Assembly: GCA_934454655.1 (NCBI GenBank)
Contig: CAKSFK010000030.1
Location: 1 to 12,255, forward strand
Direction of reading: 5' to 3'
DNA: 12,255 nucleotides
DNA from: an uncultured Eubacteriales bacterium
Lineage (GTDB): Bacteria > Bacillota > Clostridia > Oscillospirales > Acutalibacteraceae
Part shown: positions 1 to 5,878 of the stretch, piece by piece
Numbering within the stretch: position 1 is the stretch's first letter
How the letters are laid out: each line of letters opens with the position of its first letter
Made by a program: the position numbers and the translations under genes
Notes under the pieces: generated by a model
Seen by the model: the letters and a program-made list of their open reading frames with translations, nothing else
Databases searched by the model: none
What the model was told of the DNA's origin: nothing

Positions 1-138
1 AGTGCCCCTGCCGCCGATGCCTGCGTCATCTGAGCGAGCAGTGCGTTTTTACTCCCGGCAGGGCCGGAGCGCAAAAATACTCGTTAGGGCGTGCCCTAAA
101 ACCCCGAAAGAAAAAACTATGAAAGTGAGGACAACACA
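1..138. other. Hairpin-rich non-coding segment, possible oriT or element end
   Basis: I recognise no gene here; all three forward frames stay partly open but none gives a convincing protein. The segment is rich in inverted repeats: an 8-bp arm CCCTGCCG at 6-13 pairs with CGGCAGGG at 56-63, and TTAGGG at 84-89 pairs with CCCTAA at 94-99 around a CGTG loop, followed by AACCCC. Tandem inverted repeats upstream of a small gene and an integrase are compatible with a transfer origin of a mobilizable element. No relaxase is visible in the window, so this is inference only. Confidence 0.3.
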
Positions 139-354
139 ATGAGAAAATCAGATTTTACTTTACCCACGCTGGACGACCTGTTCTCCACGCAGGCGGAGAC
201 GAAGCCCAACCAGCAGGAGCAACTGAAATTCAAGCGGGAGGAGCTGCGGAAATATTTCCCCTCCGGCTACACCGAGGAGCAGATGCGCCGGGACATCATC
301 AATGGTCTGGAACTGCTGAAGCGGCAGAGAGAACGGAACCGGGATGCCCGCTGA
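139..354 (+). CDS. Small charged protein of unknown function in an integrated element
   Basis: A 71-residue protein that I do not recognise. It has no membrane segment or signal peptide. The first ~25 residues are polar with a short motif TLPTLDDLF, and the rest is strongly charged and probably helical (KFKREELRKYF near residues 30-40, then LELLKRQRERNRDAR at the end), giving a basic tail. A GAGGA ribosome binding site lies 8 bases before the ATG. It precedes the integrase gene by 117 bases on the same strand, so it probably belongs to the same mobile element. An accessory excision or mobilization factor is possible, but there is no winged-helix excisionase motif. Confidence 0.6.
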   Translation: MRKSDFTLPTLDDLFSTQAETKPNQQEQLKFKREELRKYFPSGYTEEQMRRDIINGLELLKRQRERNRDAR

Positions 355-397
355 TTCGTATTGATGCGGCTGCAATCAAACAATTCGCAGAATAGAG

Positions 398-443
398 AGA
401 ACCCAAAACCGATGGTATACTGATGCTGTCGGTTTGGAGTTCT
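398..443 (+). repeat. Imperfect inverted repeat upstream of the integrase
   Basis: Arms at 398-412 and 429-443 match in 13 of 15 positions, with the core AAACCGA / TCGGTTT perfect and a 16-base loop. It lies 28 bases before the integrase start codon. It could be a transcript hairpin controlling integrase expression, or a protein-binding dyad. There is no T-run after it, so a simple terminator is unlikely. Confidence 0.5.
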
Positions 444-471
444 GTTCTGCAAATACAAGGGACAGGAGGAA

Positions 472-1683
472 ATGAAATTGGTAGCAGGACATCTGACATT
501 GAAAAACGGCAGGTATTACGCCGTGCTGAACTATAGAAACGCCGGAGGGCAGCGGAAAACGAAATGGATCTCGCTGGGGCTTCCCGAAAAGGGCAACAAG
601 CGCAAGGCGGAGGCGGAGCTGGCGAGGCTTCGGGCGGAGTTTGAGCCGCCCAAAGAGGTGGGCGACCTGAGCAGCGATATGCTGTTTGCCGATTATCTGT
701 TGGAGTGGCTGGAGATCGCCAAGGGGCGGCTGGCTGTGGCAACATACAGTTCTTACGCCGCAATGATCAAGAAGCCAGTCGGGCCGTACTTCCGCCAAAG
801 GAATCTGACCTTGCGGGAGCTGGAAGCCCGACACTTGCAGATGTTTTATTCCGAAATGCTCAGAAAGGTAAAGCCGAATACGGTCATCCACTATCACGCG
901 ATTATCCACTCGGCGCTGAAATATGCGGTCAAGACTGATATGCTGGTGCAGAATGTGGCGGACAAGGTTGACCGACCTAAGAAAAACGATTTTCAGCCTG
1001 TATTTCTTTCGGCAGAGGAAATGCAGAAAATGTTTGAAGCGCTCCGAGGGACAATGCTGGAGTTACCCGTACTGGTTGCCACCTTTTACGGCTTTCGCCG
1101 TGGCGAGGTGCTGGGGCTGAAATGGGATGCTATCGACTTTGAGCGTGGCACGATTTCGGTCAAGCGCACAGTAACGACAGTTTCTGTTGATGGAAAGCAC
1201 AAGGAAATTGAACAGCAGTCCACCAAGACCAAGTCCAGTCTGCGTACCCTGCCGCTGATCGGCAGCTTCCGGAAATACTTTTTGCAGGTGAAAGAGGCGC
1301 AGGAACTCAATAAGCAGGTCTGCGGCAACTGTTACAATCACGAGTATGATGGCTTTGTATTTGTGGACGAGCTGGGGGAGCGGATGCGGGCCAATTATTT
1401 GACCTCGGCATTCCCAAAATTCTTGGAGAGCCACGGCTTGCGCCGGATGCGCTTTCACGATCTTCGGCATAGCTGTGCATCACTACTGCTTGCAAACGGC
1501 GTGCCCCTTAAGCACATTCAGGAGTGGCTCGGGCACAGCGATTTTACAACGACGGCAAATATCTATGCCCACCTTGATTACAGTTCTAAAATCACCTCGG
1601 CACAGGCGATGGAAACAGGGCTTGCTCTGCCGGAGGGCGGCGACTTCGGAAGTAGATGGGAAAATAGCGAAGCCCAAATTTAG
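472..1683 (+). CDS. int: Site-specific tyrosine recombinase (integrase, Tn916/phage type)
   Basis: A 403-residue integrase that would catalyse integration and excision of the element at its left. Residues ~1-60 form an arm-type DNA-binding region (GRYYAVLNYRN, then TKWISLGLP), residues ~65-165 the SAM-like core-binding domain, and ~175-385 the catalytic domain. The catalytic residues are visible: R209 in GFRRGEV, H329 and R332 in HDLRH, H355 in GHS, and the nucleophile Y365 in IYAHLD. Length and layout match Tn916-like integrases of Firmicutes. The start has a clean AGGAGG site a few bases upstream. The gene ends 94 bases from the 3' end of a tRNA-Ser gene, the usual position of an integrase next to its attachment site. 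Codon use is more G+C-rich than in rny or the genes further right, consistent with transfer. Confidence 0.95.
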   Translation: MKLVAGHLTLKNGRYYAVLNYRNAGGQRKTKWISLGLPEKGNKRKAEAELARLRAEFEPPKEVGDLSSDMLFADYLLEWLEIAKGRLAVATYSSYAAMIKKPVGPYFRQRNLTLRELEARHLQMFYSEMLRKVKPNTVIHYHAIIHSALKYAVKTDMLVQNVADKVDRPKKNDFQPVFLSAEEMQKMFEALRGTMLELPVLVATFYGFRRGEVLGLKWDAIDFERGTISVKRTVTTVSVDGKHKEIEQQSTKTKSSLRTLPLIGSFRKYFLQVKEAQELNKQVCGNCYNHEYDGFVFVDELGERMRANYLTSAFPKFLESHGLRRMRFHDLRHSCASLLLANGVPLKHIQEWLGHSDFTTTANIYAHLDYSSKITSAQAMETGLALPEGGDFGSRWENSEAQI

Positions 1684-1738
1684 GAGAGCAAAAAATGCGG
1701 TATGCTCCGACCACTTGCTTTTAGAAAAAGACATAAGA

Positions 1739-1773
1739 AAAAAGCCTGCAATCGGCTTGATTACAGGCTTTTT
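1739..1773. terminator. Bidirectional rho-independent terminator between int and tRNA-Ser
   Basis: A long hairpin: AAAAAGCCTG at 1739-1748 pairs with CAGGCTTTTT at 1764-1773. The stem continues inward through AATC/GATT after one mismatch, leaving a small loop. T-runs occur on both strands, so it can end integrase transcripts rightward and tRNA-Ser transcripts leftward. Its closeness to the tRNA 3' end (four bases) suggests it is the tRNA terminator. Confidence 0.85.
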
Positions 1774-1776
1774 GGG

Positions 1777-1869
1777 TGGCGGAGGGTAAGGGATTCGAAC
1801 CCTTGGTCCGGTATGAGCCGGACAACTGATTTCGAGTCAGCCCCGTTATGACCACTTCGATAACCCTCC
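1777..1869 (-). tRNA. tRNA-Ser(CGA), reads UCG
   Basis: Read on the minus strand this folds as a class II tRNA: acceptor GGAGGGT (1869-1863) pairs with ACCCTCC (1787-1781), followed by discriminator G and an encoded CCA (1779-1777). The anticodon stem GCTGA/TCAGT encloses the loop CTCGAAA with anticodon CGA. A long variable arm (TGTCCGGC...GCCGGACC type) and the T-arm GGTTCGAATCC follow, as expected for serine. It lies downstream of a strong leftward promoter at 2112-2140 and of a partial tRNA-Ser copy. Its 3' end faces the integrase, so it is the probable attachment-site gene. Confidence 0.96.
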
Positions 1870-2012
1870 GTGTATATTTCAATCCGCTTTTAACTCAAAA
1901 AATTTTTGGAGAGAAAAGCAGGAGAGAACACTGAAAAATATTCGATTTTTGATTTTAAAAACCCTTTAATATCAAGGATTTCCGGCGGACGAAACGACCA
2001 AGCTGCCCTAAA

Positions 2013-2054
2013 ATTTCGAGTCATGTCCGTTATGACCACTTCGATATCTATCCG
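2013..2054 (-). pseudogene. Orphan 5' half of a second tRNA-Ser(CGA)
   Basis: On the minus strand this reads as acceptor 5' strand GGATAGA, a D-arm identical to the intact tRNA-Ser (a 20-base identical run), then anticodon-stem arm CATGA and loop CTCGAAA. Similarity to the intact gene ends at the base after the anticodon loop. No pairing strand TCATG follows, and there is no variable arm or T-arm. Both its acceptor and anticodon stems differ from the intact tRNA as blocks, so it looks like half of another tRNA-Ser allele rather than a decayed copy. It is probably the scar of an integration or deletion at the anticodon loop. Confidence 0.8.
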
Positions 2055-2111
2055 TATAAAACTGCAAAGCTGTTAAAAACCGTGCAGACAAACAGATTTG
2101 CAACACCGAAT

Positions 2112-2140
2112 ATTATATCTTGCCTCCGGGGTTTTGTCAA
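2112..2140 (-). promoter_or_regulatory. Strong leftward promoter for the tRNA-Ser locus
   Basis: On the minus strand, TTGACA (2140-2135), a 17-base spacer and TATAAT (2117-2112) form a consensus sigma-A promoter. Predicted start is near 2105, ~50 bases before the orphan tRNA half and ~235 bases before the intact tRNA-Ser. No strong terminator is visible in between, so it probably drives both. Confidence 0.85.
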
Positions 2141-2178
2141 GTCTTTTGTTTCGCTTGCCCGACCGTGATATGTAATTC

Positions 2179-2207
2179 TTGACATATTGCCTTAACAGTG
2201 GTAAAAT
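2179..2207 (+). promoter_or_regulatory. Promoter of rny
   Basis: TTGACA (2179-2184), a 17-base spacer and TAAAAT (2202-2207) form a near-consensus sigma-A promoter pointing at rny and divergent from the tRNA promoter. Predicted transcription start is ~2214, giving a leader of ~250 bases. Confidence 0.8.
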
Positions 2208-2213
2208 TGTTAG

Positions 2214-2462
2214 GATAAATCACTTTAATGAAAAGGTGTTTTCATTTTTGTGATGGCTTATTTCCGTCGTAAAATTTGGCGATTTGCGGCGAATACAAGT
2301 TAATATCGCGGGAGGAAAGCACGGCTCCCGTTATTTTGCCGCACGGTGCGTTTTTACGGCTTTTGCCGCTGTCAGGTTTTGATTGTTCTTGCCTTTTCGG
2401 CACAAATCGAACATTGCGCCCGAAACGGAAAACCGTGTTCATTATATAGGAGGTTCAGAAAA
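2214..2462 (+). other. Long untranslated leader of rny with hairpins
   Basis: No gene is supported here. An AT-rich stem-loop ATGAAAA/TTTTCAT with loop GGTG lies at ~2228-2245 and is followed by Ts. A second stem CGGGAG (2309-2314) pairs with CTCCCG (2325-2330) and is followed by TTATTTT, a weak terminator-like arrangement. The open frame continuing upstream of the rny ATG to 2346 has no ribosome binding site. I match it to no known riboswitch class. Confidence 0.4.
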
Positions 2463-4016
2463 ATGCCAGAAACAGCGATATACATTATTCTCGCTGTCGC
2501 TGCAATTGTGCTTGCCGTAATCGGTTTTTTCGCCGGGTCGGCATACAGGCGTAAATCTTCCGAGGCAACAATAGGTTCTGCCGAGGATGAGGCCAAGCGC
2601 ATTTTGAGCGACGCTATGAAAAACGCTGAAACAAGAAGAAAAGAAGCTTTGATAGAAGCAAAGGACGAGATACATCAAATGCGCCAGGATGCCGAAAAGG
2701 ACATCCGTGACCGCAGAAGCGAGGTGCAGCGGCAGGAGCACCGCTTGCAGCAGAAGGAAGAAACGCTCGACAGAAAAACCGATAACCTTGAAGCCAAGGA
2801 AGAAAAACTTGCGGCAAGGTCCAGAGAGATTGAAACAAAGCTTTCGGAATGTGACAAGATAAAGCAGAGCCAGATGGAGATGCTTGAAAAAATTTCCGGA
2901 TACAACAAGGAACAGGCAAAAGCGCACTTGCTTGAGCTTCTTGACGGGGAGCTTAACCACGAAAAAGCAGTTAAAATTCTTGATTACGAGCAGAGGCTTA
3001 AAGAGGAGTCCGATAAAATTGCGCGCAATATTATCGGAAGTGCGATTCAGCGCTGTGCCGCCGATCACTCATCTGAGAGCACCGTTTCGGTGGTTGCTCT
3101 GCCCAACGACGAGATGAAGGGTAGGATTATAGGCAGAGAGGGCAGAAATATACGCGCCCTTGAAACCGCAACGGGTGTTGACCTTATCATTGACGACACG
3201 CCCGAAACCATAACGCTTTCAAGTTTCGACCCCATAAGGCGCGAAATAGCGCGTGTAACGCTTGAAAAGCTTATTCTTGACGGAAGGATTCACCCGGCAA
3301 GGATTGAGGAAACCGTTGCCAAGGCAACAGCCGAGGTTGACGCGACCATTAAGCAGGAAGGCGAACGCGCCATGATTGACGCGGGAATTCACAACCTGCA
3401 CCCCGAGCTTGTAAAGCTGCTCGGTAAGCTTCATTACCGCACGAGCTACGGTCAGAATGTGCTTAACCATTCACTTGAGGTTTGTTACCTTTCGGGGCTT
3501 ATGGCGGCGGAGCTGGGTGCTGATGTAACGCTTGCCAAGCGCGCGGGACTGCTCCACGACATAGGCAAGGCCATTGATCACGAGCAGGAAGGCACTCACA
3601 TTCAGCTGGGTGTTGAGGTTGCCAAGAAGTACCACGAAAACGAAGTTGTTGTTCACGCCATCCACGCTCATCACGGCGAGGTTGAGGCTAAGAACGTTAT
3701 TGCCTGCATTGTTCAGGCGGCTGACGCAATTTCCGCCGCAAGACCCGGAGCCAGACGCGAAAACATTGAGAACTACATAAAACGCCTTGAAAAGCTTGAG
3801 GAAATCGCCAATTCCTTCAGCGGCGTTGAAAGTTCCTATGCCATTCAGGCGGGCCGTGAGGTACGCATAATAGTTAAACCCGATGTTGTGACCGACGACC
3901 AGATGGTTCTTATGGCGCACGACATTTCGTCCAGGATAGAAAAGGAACTTGACTATCCCGGTCAGATAAAGGTTAATGTTATAAGGGAAAGCCGCGCGGT
4001 TGATTACGCAAAATAA
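2463..4016 (+). CDS. rny: Ribonuclease Y, membrane-anchored endoribonuclease
   Basis: A 517-residue RNase Y, the main mRNA-decay endonuclease in many Firmicutes, acting at the inner face of the membrane. Layout is canonical: an N-terminal membrane anchor (residues ~4-26, IYIILAVAAIVLAVIGFFAG), a long charged coiled coil (~30-200), a KH RNA-binding domain (~205-275, with GRIIGREGRN at 220-229), and an HD phosphohydrolase domain whose metal-binding H365-D366 lies in LLHDIGK, with HAHHGE further on. Length equals the family norm. I chose the ATG at 2463 because an AGGAGG site lies just upstream and it begins directly with the anchor; the longer open frame from 2346 lacks one. It has its own promoter and is followed by a terminator, so it is probably monocistronic. 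Confidence 0.97.
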   Translation: MPETAIYIILAVAAIVLAVIGFFAGSAYRRKSSEATIGSAEDEAKRILSDAMKNAETRRKEALIEAKDEIHQMRQDAEKDIRDRRSEVQRQEHRLQQKEETLDRKTDNLEAKEEKLAARSREIETKLSECDKIKQSQMEMLEKISGYNKEQAKAHLLELLDGELNHEKAVKILDYEQRLKEESDKIARNIIGSAIQRCAADHSSESTVSVVALPNDEMKGRIIGREGRNIRALETATGVDLIIDDTPETITLSSFDPIRREIARVTLEKLILDGRIHPARIEETVAKATAEVDATIKQEGERAMIDAGIHNLHPELVKLLGKLHYRTSYGQNVLNHSLEVCYLSGLMAAELGADVTLAKRAGLLHDIGKAIDHEQEGTHIQLGVEVAKKYHENEVVVHAIHAHHGEVEAKNVIACIVQAADAISAARPGARRENIENYIKRLEKLEEIANSFSGVESSYAIQAGREVRIIVKPDVVTDDQMVLMAHDISSRIEKELDYPGQIKVNVIRESRAVDYAK

Positions 4017-4034
4017 CAGAATAAATTAAAAACA

Positions 4035-4079
4035 GGGGCTGCCGTGAATGCAGATTTGCAAACGGCGGCTCTTATTTTA
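4035..4079 (+). terminator. Rho-independent terminator of rny
   Basis: GGGGCTGCCGT (4035-4045) pairs, with G-U wobbles, with ACGGCGGCTCT (4062-4072), followed by TATTTTAT. It lies 19 bases after the rny stop codon. Confidence 0.75.
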
Positions 4080-4141
4080 TGCGGCGGATACGGGCAGAAT
4101 TTGCCCGATTTGCCTTTTTTTAATTTTGCATTAAAAAAAGG

Positions 4142-4170
4142 TTGCAATTTTGTAATCTTTTTGTTATAAT
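4142..4170 (+). promoter_or_regulatory. Promoter of the G5-M23 peptidase gene
   Basis: TTGCAA (4142-4147), a 17-base spacer and a perfect TATAAT (4165-4170) form a sigma-A promoter. Predicted start is ~4177. Confidence 0.75.
4151..4167 (+). promoter_or_regulatory. WalR (YycF)-like binding site
   Basis: TGTAAT, five bases, TGTTAT matches the published WalR consensus TGTWAH-N5-TGTWAH exactly. WalR is the essential cell-wall response regulator of Firmicutes and controls peptidoglycan hydrolases, including M23-type enzymes, which fits the gene downstream. The box overlaps the spacer and -10 element, a position that would favour repression. A further TGTAAC half-site lies at 4191-4196. Confidence 0.6.
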
Positions 4171-4319
4171 GTTTCTTATAGATTACAAATTGTAACTTTT
4201 GAAAGAAGTGACTTCTTATTTTTAAGGATATATTCAAAAGGGGCGTTCTGATTGAGATACTTTCTCAGAACCGCGTCTTTAAAAGGGTAATAGACGCTTT
4301 AAGCGGCAAAAGAATTGTT

Positions 4320-5477
4320 ATGAAAATATGCTCGCTGTGCCTTATCGGTATGTTGGCTGTGGGTGTAAGCATTGTTTCGGTGGGCATTACATTGGGCTTT
4401 AAGGTTAATTATGCGGGCTCGTTTATTGCAACCGTCAGAAATTCCGCCGTGTTTGCCGACGCAAAGGATATCGCGGTAAAGCACATTGAAAGCAGTAACG
4501 CCGATTCGGCAATAAAAACGCCGAGCTTCAGAATGACACTTACTGTAAGGGACAGGCTGGACAGTGCTTTTAAGCTTGCGGACGCCATTATTGAAAATAC
4601 GAATGATATTGTGGAGGCATCCGCACTTAATGTTAACGGCAAAACGGTTCTTTGCGCCGAGAGCGGGGAATTGAACAAAGCGCTTGAAGCGCGCCGCAAC
4701 CTTTTTAATATTGACTCGGCTGACAACAAATCATATTTCACGGATGAAGTAAAGACCGAAAAGGGCTATTATTTAAAATCGGAAATGGCGTCCGGAAAAG
4801 AGATATCCGCCGTGGTTGACGGACTTACCGTTAAGACCGTGAGTGTTGTTTCGCAGGACGGGGAAATCCCGTTTGATAAAAGGACGGAGAAAACCGACGA
4901 AGAGCTTATAGGCTATTCGAAGGTGACGACTGCCGGAGAAAACGGCGTTATACGCAAGACAGAGAGCGTTGAACTTGTAAACGGCGAGGAAACCGCTCGC
5001 AGTGAGGTTTCAAGCGAGGTTATTAAAGAGCCGGTAACGCAGGTTACGCTTGTCGGCACGGCAAAAACAACCGCCGGTGCCGCACAGAAAACGGCAGCGA
5101 GAAGCGCAGGATTTATATGCCCGCTTGACTGCAAGTTTACAGTGTCATCCTATTTCGGGGACGGCAGGGGTCACAAGGGAATGGATCTTGCGGCAAGCAG
5201 GGGCAGCGGTATTTACGCTGCCGCCGCGGGGACGGTTATATTCTCGGGGTATGACGGCGCTTACGGTAACAGCGTAGTAATAGACCACGGCAACGGTTAT
5301 CAGACAAGATATGCCCACGCAAGCGCACTTAAGGTGAGCAAGGGTGCGACTGTGGGACAGGGCGATTTGATAGCGCTTGTGGGAAGCACGGGTATGTCGT
5401 CCGGAAATCACCTGCATTTTGAGGTGATTTTAAACGGAAACCGCATAAACCCGGCGTCTTATATAGGGCTTGATTAA
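4320..5477 (+). CDS. Membrane-anchored G5 domain M23 metallopeptidase (peptidoglycan endopeptidase)
   Basis: A 385-residue protein likely to cleave peptidoglycan cross-links outside the membrane. A single hydrophobic segment near the N-terminus (residues ~4-28) looks like a signal anchor. A less conserved extracellular region follows, then a G5 domain (~180-250, containing EIPFDKRTEKTDEELIG) and a C-terminal M23 (LytM/DD-endopeptidase) domain. Zinc ligands and catalytic histidines are present: H285 and D289 in HKGMD, H333 in YAHAS, and H364/H366 in HLHFE, so it should be active. The ATG at 4320 has no ribosome binding site, while AAGGGG lies at 4238-4243 before in-frame CTG (4248) and ATT (4251) codons, so the true N-terminus may be 23-24 residues longer. 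A WalR-like box overlaps its promoter. It is convergent with the AraC-type gene. Confidence 0.9.
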   Translation: MKICSLCLIGMLAVGVSIVSVGITLGFKVNYAGSFIATVRNSAVFADAKDIAVKHIESSNADSAIKTPSFRMTLTVRDRLDSAFKLADAIIENTNDIVEASALNVNGKTVLCAESGELNKALEARRNLFNIDSADNKSYFTDEVKTEKGYYLKSEMASGKEISAVVDGLTVKTVSVVSQDGEIPFDKRTEKTDEELIGYSKVTTAGENGVIRKTESVELVNGEETARSEVSSEVIKEPVTQVTLVGTAKTTAGAAQKTAARSAGFICPLDCKFTVSSYFGDGRGHKGMDLAASRGSGIYAAAAGTVIFSGYDGAYGNSVVIDHGNGYQTRYAHASALKVSKGATVGQGDLIALVGSTGMSSGNHLHFEVILNGNRINPASYIGLD

Positions 5478-5486
5478 AAAAATTAC

Positions 5487-5511
5487 AGAGGCTGCCTTAC
5501 GGCGGCCTCTG
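5487..5511. terminator. Terminator hairpin, left copy of the direct repeat flanking element copy A
   Basis: The stem AGAGGC.GCC pairs with GGC.GCCTCT around loop TTAC. It is identical over 25 bases to 5850-5874. On the minus strand this copy is followed by TAATTTTTTT (rc of 5475-5485), so it serves the leftward transcript of the AraC-type gene. Its rightward T-run has been displaced by the inserted element. Confidence 0.8.
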
Positions 5512-5849
5512 AGCGTGTCGAAAAAGTCGACACGCTCTTGGTCGGGGATGCCGTTCGCTCGAAAATCAAAGATTTTCGGACTGCACTCCTTACTCTTGCG
5601 GTACCCAAAGAAAATTATCGCTTGGAGCGCGAATTTTCTTTGACCGCGGCGCCATAACAATCTCCTTTTTCCCGCCACCGGCGGCAGTCGATTGTTAAGC
5701 TCAGCCAATACCACCCCTGCGACCTTGAAAAACCGCTGAAAAAGCGGTTTTTCGCTTACAATGAGTTTTTCCGCCGCACATGTCAGCGGAAAAACAAAAT
5801 GCGGCGTAAACGCCGCAACAAAGTTAAACCGGAGTTTATCGACAGTCTG
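5512..5849 (-). mobile_element. Repeat element copy A, MITE-like, between duplicated terminator hairpins (338 bp)
   Basis: Read on the minus strand it starts CAGACTGTCGATAAAC and ends TCGACACGCT. The two ends form an imperfect terminal inverted repeat (11 of 15 positions, core TGTCGA). It codes for no transposase and consists mostly of stem-loops: a perfect 10-bp hairpin at the end (5512-5521 with 5527-5536), a CGAAAATC/GATTTTCG hairpin near 5560-5580, AAAGAAAATT/AATTTTCTTT near 5607-5642, AACCGCT/AGCGGTT near 5731-5750, GTTTTTCCGC/GCGGAAAAAC near 5765-5795, and a GCGGCG/CGCCGC hairpin near 5801-5816. Copies B (7917) and C (12136) share its head. Perfect 25-bp direct repeats flank it. Removing it restores a ~38-base gap between two convergent genes with one bidirectional terminator. 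Confidence 0.8.
5590..5655 (-). CDS. Possible 21-residue small ORF inside repeat element copy A
   Basis: Within the element, AAGGAG lies 6 bases before an ATG at 5655. The frame encodes 21 residues beginning MAPRSKKIRAPSDNFL and ending at TAA. The spacing is what a real start would show, but the length gives little statistical support and the frame overlaps a long hairpin. It may be a captured leader, a tiny basic peptide, or chance. Function unknown. Confidence 0.25.
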   Translation of the reverse strand: MAPRSKKIRAPSDNFLWVPQE

Positions 5850-5874
5850 AGAGGCTGCCTTACGGCGGCCTCTG
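5850..5874. terminator. Terminator hairpin, right copy of the direct repeat flanking element copy A
   Basis: Identical over 25 bases to 5487-5511. It is followed by GCATTTTATTT, so it keeps the rightward T-rich tail and would end transcripts from the M23 gene after they pass through the element. It abuts the stop codon of the AraC-type gene (5879-5881). Confidence 0.8.
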
Positions 5875-5878
5875 CATT

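Larger units (their letters stand above)
4141..4196. repeat. Inverted repeat flanking the peptidase promoter -10 element
   Basis: The 17-base arm at 4141-4157 is nearly the reverse complement of the 16-base arm at 4181-4196 (one gap, one change). Each arm is itself a small dyad of the type TTRCA-N3/4-TGTAA. The -10 element lies between them. Two operator-like sites around a promoter suggest looping or cooperative binding, or two separate regulator sites. Confidence 0.55.

Noticed and set aside
1..142. Partial open frames on the plus strand at the left edge (one ends at 142, overlapping the ATG at 139)
   Set aside because: All three frames are open over much of this hairpin-rich stretch, none has recognisable protein features, and they are too short to judge without upstream sequence.
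299..763. Minus-strand open frames over the integrase, RNase Y, and transporter genes
   Set aside because: They are antisense shadows of well-supported genes, without ribosome binding sites or recognisable domains.
2346..2462. N-terminal extension of RNase Y
   Set aside because: No ribosome binding site at 2346, and the extension is unlike RNase Y N-termini. The ATG at 2463 has AGGAGG and begins directly with the membrane anchor.
5430..5714. 94-residue open frame on the minus strand between the M23 and AraC-type genes
   Set aside because: It lies inside repeat element copy A, crosses several perfect hairpins and the flanking repeat, and overlaps the end of the M23 gene. Its open state is probably a by-product of the repeat.
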